Shown here one piece after another: positions 44,823 to 54,900 of a stretch of DNA of 64,000 nucleotides (position 1 is the first letter of the stretch; each line of letters opens with the position of its first letter). Source of the stretch: Endomicrobiia bacterium. GTDB taxonomy: Bacteria > Elusimicrobiota > Endomicrobiia > DTEH01. The stretch spans positions 1-64,000 of the forward strand of contig JANXDG010000035.1 of assembly GCA_025059805.1 (NCBI GenBank), given 5' to 3'. The position numbers and the translations under genes were made by a program. The notes below the pieces were generated by a model, which was not told the DNA's origin, did no database searches, and saw nothing but the letters and a program-made list of their open reading frames with translations.

Positions 44823-46445
44823 CTACCATTGAATTTTATATTTTTGTTCTTCTTTCGGAATATACCACTTAATAAAATTCCAGCCAATACCTATTTTGCT
44901 AACCTCAACATTTTTTATCCTCTTATGAACAACAGGCATAGATTCTGGATAGTAAAGAAAAACATATGGTATATCACGATGAATTATTTTATGAATTTTT
45001 TTGTATATTTTTTTTCTATTATCAAAATTATATTCTTTTCTGCCAAGTTCTAAAAGTTTATCAACTTCGGGATTGACATAGTTTACGAAGTTGTATCGCC
45101 CAGGCTCTCTTTGACTAGAATGCCAGATTGAATACTGATCTGGGTCACGAGAAAGAGACCATCCAAGTATCACAGCGTCAAAATTTCGTGGTACAATATA
45201 ATTGTTAATAAATATCGACCATTCAAGAATTTGTATATTAACTTTAATACCTACTTTTTTTAACTGTTGCTGAATAATCTCTGCAACCAATTGTCTTATT
45301 TTATTACCTTGGTTTGTAATCAAAGTAAATTCAAAATTTACATTTTTACTTTTGCCATCAATCAGTACTTCTTGTTGTAAAATATTTTCTTCAATGTTAA
45401 ATTTCCAACCTGCCTGTTTCAACAGTTCCTTAGCTTTCTCAAGATTGTATTCATAATCCTTTACATCCTCATTGTATGCCCAGGATTGTGGTGGAAACGG
45501 TCCTGTTGCTGGTTTACCTTTGCCAAGCAAAACACCTGAAATAATCTCTTGTTTGTTAATTGCATGAGCGATTGCTTGCCGCACTTTTTTGTCTTTAAAT
45601 AACGGATGTTTCAAGTTAAATCCTAAATAAGTGTACGAAAATGATGGATAAGAAAATTTATTGTAATTTTTAAAAAATTCAGGGTATGCATAAAACTGTT
45701 CAGGAGTGAGATTCATTGAATCTATACTTTCATTTAAAAGTTCTAAGAATTGTACACTTTGATCAGGTATTACTCTAAAAACATATTTTTGAATATATGG
45801 ACGACCTTCAAAATAATCTTCATTTGCGATAAGTTCAATCTTTTCATCAGTGACCCATTTTAAGAACTTATAAGGCCCAGTCCCAACAGGTTTTTTATTT
45901 GCTGGATGTGAATTAAAATCATATTTGCTATTATCAAAAATATGTTTTGGTATAATTCCTATCCCCCAAGATTCTAATGCTGGGATATAAGGTTCTTTGT
46001 AGATAAATTTTATTGTGTACTGATCTATAACTATACACTTTGTAATCAATTCAAAATCAGAAGAATACGGAGTTTTTACCTTAGGATCTATAATCTTTTC
46101 ATAGGTAAAATTAACATCGTAAGCTGTAAATTTTTCACCGTCATGCCAACGAACATCTTTTCGTAAGTAAAATACTATCTCTTTCCCGTCTTTGGATATG
46201 CTCCATTTTTCTGCTAAATCACCTATTAAGCTTAAATCCTTATCATATTTAACCAGACCGTTATAAACCAAGGAATTAATAGCAGCTGAAGCAGAATCGC
46301 TGGCAAGTACAGGGTTTAAATATGTTGGCTCTCCAAGCAGTGTGTCTATATATATATCACCATAATCTTCAGTTTTAGAAATTGAAGCCAAAACAGTATA
46401 CAAGAATATAACTAAGGAAAGTTTGTAGACTACTGTACTCTTCAC
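44823..46445 (-). CDS. Oligopeptide ABC transporter substrate-binding protein (SBP family 5)
   Basis: A 540-residue exported binding protein of the OppA/DppA family. After a signal peptide (MKSTVVYKLSLVIFLYTVLA) come LLGEPTYLNPVLASDSASAA, LAEKWSISKDGKEIVFYLRK, VRWHDGEKFTAYDVNFTYEK and GTGPYKFLKWV, all conserved SBP5 landmarks, and KVRQAIAHAINKQEI in the second lobe. No permease or ATPase genes are adjacent. It is encoded 10 nt after the second M16 gene, so peptides from those proteases could be its ligands. It may be an orphan binding protein or serve a system elsewhere. Confidence 0.9.
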   Translation of the reverse strand: MKSTVVYKLSLVIFLYTVLASISKTEDYGDIYIDTLLGEPTYLNPVLASDSASAAINSLVYNGLVKYDKDLSLIGDLAEKWSISKDGKEIVFYLRKDVRWHDGEKFTAYDVNFTYEKIIDPKVKTPYSSDFELITKCIVIDQYTIKFIYKEPYIPALESWGIGIIPKHIFDNSKYDFNSHPANKKPVGTGPYKFLKWVTDEKIELIANEDYFEGRPYIQKYVFRVIPDQSVQFLELLNESIDSMNLTPEQFYAYPEFFKNYNKFSYPSFSYTYLGFNLKHPLFKDKKVRQAIAHAINKQEIISGVLLGKGKPATGPFPPQSWAYNEDVKDYEYNLEKAKELLKQAGWKFNIEENILQQEVLIDGKSKNVNFEFTLITNQGNKIRQLVAEIIQQQLKKVGIKVNIQILEWSIFINNYIVPRNFDAVILGWSLSRDPDQYSIWHSSQREPGRYNFVNYVNPEVDKLLELGRKEYNFDNRKKIYKKIHKIIHRDIPYVFLYYPESMPVVHKRIKNVEVSKIGIGWNFIKWYIPKEEQKYKIQW

Positions 46446-46455
46446 AAATTATGTT

Positions 46456-47772
46456 CTATTTCTTCTTTGGTATCAGCTCTACAACCACTGCTTTTTCTTT
46501 AGAAAAAATTTTGTTTACTGTGTTATGTATGTCATCTAAAGTAACAGTTTTTATATCTTCAATATATTTAGCATCGTACTCATAACCTAAACCAACTATC
46601 TCCCAGAAACCTAAATACCAAGCTTGACGTGCATTTGTTTGATGGTCTAATAAATATCTACCACTAAATTTTTTCTTAGTTTCCTCCAAATCTTTTTCAT
46701 CAAATATTTTTCCACCTTTTAATAGATTAATAATCTCTTCTATTTTGTTTTTTGCTAATTCAATCCTAGTGTGGTCTAAACCTAAATAAAATACAAAATG
46801 TGAATCTAATATCCTTGTAGGATAAAAACTATTTGTTTCGTAACAAAGTGAATATTGTTCTCTAAGTATTTCAAATAACTTACCACTCATCCCACCACCT
46901 AAATATAAATTTAGCAGTTTTAGTGATAGAAATTCTCTTATATCTGTTATACCTACCGCTGGTGCTAAAAATCCGTACATCAGATAAGCTTGTTTAAAAT
47001 GTACCTTACGACTAACATATTTTCTCTTTAAACGCAACTTGTAATCTTGTATGAAAGGTAATTGAGTTCTTCTTATACTACTAAAATATTTCATTATTAT
47101 TTCTTTAGCATATAGAAAATCCACATCTCCACTTACAACTATAACAATATTTCGTAAATTGTTGTCAATTCCATAGAATTTTTCCCACCATGAAAGTAAA
47201 TTTTCTCGTTTAATTTTCCTTATTGTCCTTATAATTCTCTCTGGTGGTCTCCCATAAGGATGTTGTTTACCATAAATATTTAATAGCAGTTCGTCAATTG
47301 CAACATTAAAAATTCTATCTTTACGTGCGATAATTCCTGCTATAATATTCATTTTTTCTTTCTCAACTTCTTCTTCAGGGAATATTGGATTAGTAAATAC
47401 ATCATGAAGAATTTCTATTGCTTTCTCATAGTGTATGCTACCAACAGATATTGATAATGTTGAATAATCAGTATCACTATCTGCTGAGATTTCTCCACCT
47501 AATGATTCAATTTCTTCAACAATTTGTTTGGCTGTACGATTTTTCGTACCTTTTGTTATAGTTGCTTGTACTAGTTCTGAAATTCCAGTTAAATGTAGTG
47601 GTTCATATACTGCACCCATTTTGATAAAGATAACCACTGAAACAATAGGTTGTTCCGTGTTATAGTTGTGGATAAATATGACTCCGTTATCTAAAATGTC
47701 TTTTCTAACCTTGCCAATTAATTGCGTGTTCATAATCAAAAAACAAAATAGGAAAAAAAATTTACAATTCAT
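46456..47772 (-). CDS. M16-family peptidase homologue lacking the zinc site
   Basis: A 438-residue exported protein of the insulinase/processing-peptidase fold, with a signal peptide (MNCKFFFLFCFLIMNTQLIG). The N-terminal M16 segment has VSVVIFIKMGAVYEPLHLTG but the expected HxxEH is replaced by ISELVQ, so it has no catalytic zinc ligand. The C-terminal M16 domain begins around residue 190 with SWWEKFYGIDNNLRNIVIVV. Inactive M16 chains usually pair with an active one as alpha/beta subunits. Its start overlaps the active partner's stop by 4 nt. Confidence 0.88.
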   Translation of the reverse strand: MNCKFFFLFCFLIMNTQLIGKVRKDILDNGVIFIHNYNTEQPIVSVVIFIKMGAVYEPLHLTGISELVQATITKGTKNRTAKQIVEEIESLGGEISADSDTDYSTLSISVGSIHYEKAIEILHDVFTNPIFPEEEVEKEKMNIIAGIIARKDRIFNVAIDELLLNIYGKQHPYGRPPERIIRTIRKIKRENLLSWWEKFYGIDNNLRNIVIVVSGDVDFLYAKEIIMKYFSSIRRTQLPFIQDYKLRLKRKYVSRKVHFKQAYLMYGFLAPAVGITDIREFLSLKLLNLYLGGGMSGKLFEILREQYSLCYETNSFYPTRILDSHFVFYLGLDHTRIELAKNKIEEIINLLKGGKIFDEKDLEETKKKFSGRYLLDHQTNARQAWYLGFWEIVGLGYEYDAKYIEDIKTVTLDDIHNTVNKIFSKEKAVVVELIPKKK

Positions 47773-49100
47773 TCTGGCATTAACGCCGAAATTACAAGGT
47801 CTTTTGCATACAGATTTAAAAAATGTTTTATATCATTGTTAGTTATTTTACCTATGTTTTCCAAATATGAATTAAGTTCTTCTAACGACATAAACATCTC
47901 CCACCAAGCTAAGGTAGACGCTTTAGAATGTACAGTTTCATTATTAAAATACCATCTAGTCACAATGATATGTTTTGCTTTCTCTAATTCAGCATTAGTA
48001 ACACCATTATTTTTAACATCATCAAGTATCTTTTTAATTTCTTCTATTGTCTTTTCAAAATTTTTATGTTCACATACACCGGTTATATAAAAAACAGAAG
48101 GGCCAACTTGTGTATAAAATCCGCTACTTATTTCATATACAAGTTGTTTTTTTTCCCTTAAATTTTGATATAACCTTGAAGATAAACCTTCACCTAAAAT
48201 AATTGATAAAACTTCACCTGTATATTGATGTTTATCATCAATTTTTGGACCAAGAAAACCGCAGATGAAATAAGTATGTTGTACCTTATGTTTTTTTATC
48301 TCAGTTGCAGCTGGAATAATTTCTTCATAAAGTGGCGGGTTGCGCACACCTATATCACTATCTGGGCTCACTAAATTATAGTTGAAATATTTGTCAATAA
48401 GTTCCTTGGTCTTATCATATTCTATATCTCCACAAATACTTATAATCATATTCGCTGGTTGATAAAAAGATTTATAGTATTTAATAATTTGCGACTTACT
48501 TAAGTTTCTAATATTTTCTTCTTTCCCTATTACTCGCCATTTATATGCAGATTTTTGAAATAAAAGTTTATTAAAATTTTCATAAAGTATATTCGTCGGA
48601 GTATCCTCATAACGTTTAATTTCTTCAATAACAACATTACGCTCATTTTCCAGTTCATTATCTGGAAAAGTTGCATCAAATACAAGTTCCGAAAGTATTT
48701 TTATCGCTTCCTCTAAGCCTTCTTTAGGTATATCTACAAAATAAACAGTAAATTCCTTTGATGTCCCCGCATTTAACACTGCACCGTAACGTTCTATTTT
48801 TTTACTTATTTCTTTTAAACTATAACTTTTTGTACCTTTAAATACAAGATGTTCAAGGAAATGTGAAACTCCATTGATATCTTCGGTTTCATTAATAGAA
48901 CCAACTTTTACCCAAACTTGAATTGACACTAAAGGTAAAAATGTTGACTTCTTAAGTAAAACCCTAAGGCCATTTCTTAGAAAATACCTTTCATCTTGTT
49001 CTGCTATGAAAAACATTTCTTTCTTATTCATAACTTCGCACCAACTTCTAAGATTTAGCAACATTGTGACAATAAAAATGCTAATTATACACTTAAGCAT
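47769..49100 (-). CDS. M16-family zinc peptidase, active subunit
   Basis: A 443-residue exported peptidase from the ATG at 49100 (MLKCIISIFIVTMLLNLRSW), which gives a signal peptide; a TTG start at 49184 in the same frame is less likely. The inverzincin site HFLEH lies near residue 82 in SHFLEHLVFKGTKSYSLKEI. The downstream Glu ligand is in NERNVVIEEIKRY. A second M16 domain follows. With the zinc-less partner it would form an alpha/beta heterodimer like mitochondrial processing peptidase or PqqL. It acts on peptides or unfolded proteins in the periplasm or at the surface. It lies 98 nt downstream of a coiled-coil gene. Confidence 0.9.
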   Translation of the reverse strand: MLKCIISIFIVTMLLNLRSWCEVMNKKEMFFIAEQDERYFLRNGLRVLLKKSTFLPLVSIQVWVKVGSINETEDINGVSHFLEHLVFKGTKSYSLKEISKKIERYGAVLNAGTSKEFTVYFVDIPKEGLEEAIKILSELVFDATFPDNELENERNVVIEEIKRYEDTPTNILYENFNKLLFQKSAYKWRVIGKEENIRNLSKSQIIKYYKSFYQPANMIISICGDIEYDKTKELIDKYFNYNLVSPDSDIGVRNPPLYEEIIPAATEIKKHKVQHTYFICGFLGPKIDDKHQYTGEVLSIILGEGLSSRLYQNLREKKQLVYEISSGFYTQVGPSVFYITGVCEHKNFEKTIEEIKKILDDVKNNGVTNAELEKAKHIIVTRWYFNNETVHSKASTLAWWEMFMSLEELNSYLENIGKITNNDIKHFLNLYAKDLVISALMPE

Positions 49101-49197
49101 TATCTTGACAAGGTAAGTAATTATTAAAGGAAATTTAAAATGCCTTATTGAAGATAATATATAATAACAAAAACATGAATTCAATCTTTAAAAATTG

Positions 49198-51942
49198 TTA
49201 AATTTTTAAAACAGGTTTAGTCAACCAATCCCATATTTTTGATAAAAACCCTTTTTTCACGGGATATCTCACTACTACGGTTCCGTTTTGCTTTGTAACT
49301 GTTTCTTCTTCTACCACTTTTGTATCTTTGAATTCTACAGTTTTATTTCTAATATCAGATGCTAATGTTAAGGTTTCAATGCGAGTCCTTAATTTTGCAA
49401 TTTCTTCTTCTTTTGAATTAATTATCTTTTCCATCTCGCGATATTCATTTAAGAGTTTTGCGTAAATTTCTTTCCATGCGATGTCTATCTTATCTATAGT
49501 TTCCTCGTGTTGCTTTTCGATCTCGTTTAATTTTTCTGTATAACGCTGAACAATCCTATTTTTTTCAGACTCAAATTTATCTTTTAGTCCCTTAAGCTTA
49601 TCCTCATATTCTTTGATTTTTTGTATTTGCATGTTTTCCTTCTCTGATAAGCTTTTTATTCTTTCTTCTAATTCTATCTTTTCTTTCGTATATAATTCTC
49701 TTTCCTTATTCATAGTTTGTTTTAAATCTTCAATTTTTTCTTTCAACATTGAAATTTCATCTCTCATCTTATCTTTTTCACTCTTTTCCGCTTCGTAATT
49801 TTCTTGTAAAACTTTTATCTTTCGTTCTGCTTCTGACAATTTTGTAAGTAATTCCGCAGTTTCGTTTTCTTTTAATTCAACTGCTCGCTTAGAACTTTCA
49901 AGTTCATTCTGCAGTTTACCTAAATCTATTTTCAAATCTTCGTATTTCTTTATCAAAAGTTGATAATCATTATTAAGATTCTCATATTTTGAACGAACAT
50001 CATTATATGAACTCTCAATATTTTTTAAATCTAATACTTGTTGCATCAGATTGTCTTTATCATTTTTCAAAACTAGTAGCTCGTTTCTTAATTTGTTATT
50101 CTCTTCCACTAACGTTGACTTTTCATCTGACAATTTCTCTAATTTTTCGTTTAATATTTGTAAAGTTTGTTCATAATTCTCTTCCATTTCCTTAATTTTT
50201 ACTAATTCCTGCTGATATTTAGCCACTGCTTCTTCATACTGTTGTTTCAACTCTTTGTACTTAGATAAATGACTGTTTATAATATTTTCTTTTTCTTCAA
50301 TTTCCTCAAATAAATGTTTGTTTGTTGTTTCAAGCTGAGAAATATATTTTTGATATTCTGCTAATTTTGAATTTAAACGGTTATTCACTTCATCTTCAAA
50401 ACTTTTCCTTAGTATTTCATAATCATTAATTATTTTTTGCTTTTCTTCTAATAAATGTCTGTTTAACTGTTCAATCTCTGCAATACGTTGTTCATATTTA
50501 GCAACTTTTTGATTTAATTCCTCATCTAATTTTTTACTATAACTCTCATAATTGTTCCTTAACTCTTCGTACTTCTTTTGATATTGCTGTACTATATTTT
50601 CTTTCTCTTCTCTTAATTTTTCTATTTGTAAAATTAATGCATCATTTTCTTTAACTAATTTTTCTATCATTTCCTTCTGTTCATTACCTTCTTTAATGAA
50701 ATTGCTAATTTGTTTTTCAATTTGGGCAATACGTTCATCTCTTTTAATGATTTCTTCATCTTTTCTTTTAGTCTCTTCTGTTAGATGTCCTAAAAGTTGT
50801 TCCTTCTGAATTATCAAATTTTGTAAAGAATCAATCTTTTCTTGAAGTTGCTTTATTTCTGTTATTCGTTGTTGAGTAGCTTTTTCTAATTCAATCTTAT
50901 GTCTTGCCTGTAAAATACCTATTTGCGTTTTCAGTACAAAATATTCTCTCTCACGTTCTTCCTTCTCTTGTTTTAATACTCGTAACTCTGCTTTCATATT
51001 GTCTATTATTCCTTGCATTTTTAAAATTTGCTCATCACGTTTCTTAATTTCAAATGTTAACTTATCATTATTAACATTAGATTCAGATTGTACCATTGCA
51101 ATCTGTGATTTTAAACTCAAAACTTCTTTCTCTTTTTGTTCTAACATATCTTTTAAATGTTTAATTTCTGTCTCAAAATTTTTATATTGAAATTTATATT
51201 CAGAAATTTGTCTTTCTACATCAGCTTTGAGTTTTTCTTCTAACATTTTGTATTCATTCCTTACACGAGCAATTTCTTCTTCTTTATTTTTTAAAAGTAT
51301 CTGGAATTTACTTTTTTCTTCTTGCCATCGTAATTCTAAATCACGTATCTTATTAAGAAACTGTTGTTCAACACGTTGATGTTCAACATCACGTTGGCCA
51401 AGTTGCGTTTTTAATGTTTCAATCCATGTCTCACGTTCTTTAGCAAGCCGTTCTTCTAATTCCTTTATTCTTCTGTTCAGATTTTCTTTCTCTTCTATAA
51501 GTTCTTTCTCACGTTTTTCTCTCTGTAAACGCTCTTGTATATCACGTATACTTTCTTCTACTTTAGCAGCAAGTGCTTCCTCTTCCTTTGATTTTATTGT
51601 CTGTAACATCAATTTTTCTCGTTCTTCAAGAAGCATCCTTTGTAACTCTTGTAATTGTATTTCCATCTGACGTTTTGCCTGTTCTGCTTCCCACAACCGT
51701 TGTTCCAAAACAGAACTAAACTGTGGCATTACACTGGTCTGTTGCTGAGAGAACAATACACCAGACGTAACATTAGAAGGTTGTTGCACCATCTTTGATG
51801 TTTGCTGAGTTAACTTTGGAGCAGGTGGTATCTTACCTGACGGCTGGCTTAATGGCGACTTAGGTACATTTTCAACCTTCGGCTTGTTTTGTTGTGGCAA
51901 TGGCGGTTTAGGTATTTGTGGTAATTTTTTTTCTTCTGCCAT
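49198..51942 (-). CDS. 914-residue cytoplasmic coiled-coil protein
   Basis: A very long coiled-coil protein without a signal peptide or membrane span. The first ~75 residues are Pro/Gln/Ser-rich and probably disordered (KKLPQIPKPPLPQQNKPKV). From about 80 to 860 there are continuous heptads rich in Glu, Lys, Leu and Gln. The C-terminus, about 890-914, ends in an aromatic amphipathic helix, KKGFLSKIWDWLTKPVLKI, that could bind a membrane or partner. GGAGGA lies ~9 nt before the ATG. It follows the 1602-residue coiled coil by 33 nt. Long coiled coils of this type build cytoskeletal or polar scaffolds, for example AglZ; homology is not claimed. Confidence 0.8.
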   Translation of the reverse strand: MAEEKKLPQIPKPPLPQQNKPKVENVPKSPLSQPSGKIPPAPKLTQQTSKMVQQPSNVTSGVLFSQQQTSVMPQFSSVLEQRLWEAEQAKRQMEIQLQELQRMLLEEREKLMLQTIKSKEEEALAAKVEESIRDIQERLQREKREKELIEEKENLNRRIKELEERLAKERETWIETLKTQLGQRDVEHQRVEQQFLNKIRDLELRWQEEKSKFQILLKNKEEEIARVRNEYKMLEEKLKADVERQISEYKFQYKNFETEIKHLKDMLEQKEKEVLSLKSQIAMVQSESNVNNDKLTFEIKKRDEQILKMQGIIDNMKAELRVLKQEKEEREREYFVLKTQIGILQARHKIELEKATQQRITEIKQLQEKIDSLQNLIIQKEQLLGHLTEETKRKDEEIIKRDERIAQIEKQISNFIKEGNEQKEMIEKLVKENDALILQIEKLREEKENIVQQYQKKYEELRNNYESYSKKLDEELNQKVAKYEQRIAEIEQLNRHLLEEKQKIINDYEILRKSFEDEVNNRLNSKLAEYQKYISQLETTNKHLFEEIEEKENIINSHLSKYKELKQQYEEAVAKYQQELVKIKEMEENYEQTLQILNEKLEKLSDEKSTLVEENNKLRNELLVLKNDKDNLMQQVLDLKNIESSYNDVRSKYENLNNDYQLLIKKYEDLKIDLGKLQNELESSKRAVELKENETAELLTKLSEAERKIKVLQENYEAEKSEKDKMRDEISMLKEKIEDLKQTMNKERELYTKEKIELEERIKSLSEKENMQIQKIKEYEDKLKGLKDKFESEKNRIVQRYTEKLNEIEKQHEETIDKIDIAWKEIYAKLLNEYREMEKIINSKEEEIAKLRTRIETLTLASDIRNKTVEFKDTKVVEEETVTKQNGTVVVRYPVKKGFLSKIWDWLTKPVLKI

Positions 51943-51975
51943 TGTTATAAGTCCTCCTTATTTAATACTTTAACC

Positions 51976-54900
51976 TTACTTTTTATTAATTTCTTTGAAC
52001 CAGGATTTGACGACAGTATTATCAGGATTTATCTCGAGCACTTTTGCTGCAAATTCATTTGCTTTTTCTAAATTACCAATATTAAAATAACATAAAGCAA
52101 TATACTGGTTTATAACTTCGTTTTTATCATCATATTCTACTAATTTCAAAAATTCTTTTAGCGCAAGATTGTAGTTTTTCATCTCAAACAATTGTATAGC
52201 ACGTGAAAGTTCCTCTTTGTTAATTTCCGTCACATCTTTATTAGTAAAACTTACCTTTGAAAGTTTTTCTTGAACCATATTACTAATTTGTCTTTCTACA
52301 CGTAACTCTTTGTCTTTATCTGTTAACAAATCCTGTTCTAACTTTATTTTCGTATCAAGTTTTTCCAATAATTCACTTATACCATTTTTATAATTATTAA
52401 GCATAACTTTAAGCATTCTTATTTCATCTTCTAATTTTTCTTTCAGTTGTTTTTTACTCATTATGAACCCTTGCTTCTCATTTTCATAAGCTGTTACTAA
52501 ATCATTAATTTCACCTTTAAGATTATTTAAAGTTTGTTCATATGAAGTAATTTTTGGCCTAAATTGTTCAGTTCTTTCATTATATCTATTCTTTAGTGCT
52601 TCTAATTCAATATTCAACCTGGATAACTCTTTTTCAACAAATTCTTGTCTTCGTTTTTTCTCATCCTCTATACTTTGTATTCTGATATTATACCTTACTT
52701 GTAAGGAATTTAGTTCGTTTTCCTTAGTTTTTATGGTTTCCACAAGCATTTCGGTTTCTCTATTGAATTCTTGAATAATTTTATCCCTTTGCTGCTGATA
52801 TTGAAGACTGATTTTTCTTAATTCAAATTCAAATTTTTCTTTTAATGAACGTAATTCAATATCTTTCAGTGCACGTTTTGTTTTTAAATCTTCAATTTCT
52901 CGTTGCAAATCCTGAAGTATCTTATCGTTTTCTTGTTCTACTTGTTTTAATTTCTTTTCCAACATATTTATTTCTGATACCATTTGTATTCTTTTAGTTT
53001 CGAACTCCGTATCAATCTTTTCAATTTCATTAGTCAACATTATTTCTTTATTTTTAAGTTCCTCTTCTATTTTTTGTTGTTGCGATACCAATTGATTTAA
53101 TTGCTCAAGATATGAAACACGTTGTTGTTCCAGCTGTTGTTTTAACAATTCAAGTTCATCTTTTAATTTTTGATTTTCTAATAATAACATCTGTTCTCTT
53201 TTTTCTTGTTCAACTTTAGCATTGATTTCCCAATTTGCAAGTTCTAACTTTAAATTTTTAATTTCTTCTTCTTTCGTCCTTCTTGTTTCTAACAATTGCT
53301 CTTGTTTGAATTTTAATTCTTCTTCTAGTTCAGAAACTTTTGCAGTTAGTTTTTCTATTTTAATAGTAAAATCTTTTTTCTTATTTTCATATTCATTTAA
53401 TAACTGATTATACTTGTTTTCGTATTCTTGTTTAACATTTACTAACATCTGTTTTTTCTCTGCTAACTTCAGTTTATACATATCCTCTTCAGATTTTAAC
53501 TTTGCTTTCACTGATTCTATCTCATGGTTTAGTGACGATTTTAAGTCTTCAAATTCCTGTTGCCTAATTGCCCACTCTTGTTCAAAATTATCTTTTCTTG
53601 TAACAAATTCTGTTTTTAGTTTTAATATCTCAGCATCTAACTTCTCAGTTATTTCTTTTATTTCCTGTTCTACTTTAGCAATATCAGATATTAATTTCTG
53701 CTGTTGTTGCTGTAAACCTTCAATTTTTTTCAAATTGACCTCGGTTAACTGTTGAATATCATTTACTAATTTCTTTTCTCTTTCTTGTAGTTCAGATATC
53801 AATCTATCTATTTCACTTTGCTGTTCAAAAAGTTTAGCTTCATATTCTTTCTCTATAGATTTTAACATTTCAGCATAAGAATTGATTCTTTTTTCAAGAC
53901 GTGTCTGCAGTGTATCGGCCATTTTTTGTATATTTTTAAATTTAAGTTGATATTGAAGTTCTAACTGTTGTAAATTTTTTGTCATTTCATCTCTTTGTCT
54001 CTCTTTTTCAGCAATTATCTTGGGCATATTTTCTTGTAAATCTTTAAGTTGTTTAGTGAGTTCTTCAATCTTATGTTCTAACTCATATTTCTTTAACTCA
54101 AATTCCTCAACTAATTTTGCCTGTTCTGCGTTTAACTGTTCAAACCTAGTAGTGTAATATTCAATTGCTTCGTTCTTTTTTACTTCTAATGCATAAATTT
54201 CTTGTTTATATTTCTGTTCTAAATCTTTAATTTGTCGTTCTTTGTCTTGTATTGTATTAACAAGTGTATTTCTTAACTCTCTTACATATGCAAGTTTTTC
54301 TTCCTCCTGTTTCTTGTAATCTTCAACCAAAGTATTATATTGCTGTTGTTGTTTTGCAATTTCTTCATCGTAATTTATCAATTTTTTGTCGTATTCTTCT
54401 TTTGTCTTTGTCAATTTATCTATTAATTCATCTCTCCTTTGTAGATACGGTACTAGTTTTGATTGACACTCCTCTTCAATTTTGCTTAATTGTTGATTTA
54501 AATCGCTCTTTTTCTGTTCAAGTTCTTTCACCAGGTTCTCAAATTCTTCCTTTTTACTGGTAATAACAGTTTTATATTGCAATTCTTTCTGTAACAAATC
54601 ACTTTCGTACTTACGAATTTTTTCTTCTAACATTTCATGTTCTTGTTTCCATTTAAACTCTATTTCTTGAATAGCTTTTTCCCTGTCCCTAACATATCCA
54701 GAAATTTTTTCATTCCAACTTTCTACTTCCTTTACTTTTTCCTTAAGTGCATTTTCATAATCATCTGTTAATTCTTTAAGTTTTTCTTCAAACTGTCTAA
54801 TATCTACTTCTAACTGTTTTGCAGATTCCTTGTTATTTTGTATAATTTCTTCCTTCTTACGTTCAAATTCAAGACTACATTTCTTTATCTCATCCTGCAG

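Noticed and set aside
47769-49184. Longer start of the active M16 gene (TTG at 49184)
   Set aside because: The extension adds residues with no signal-peptide logic; the ATG at 49100 gives a proper signal peptide.
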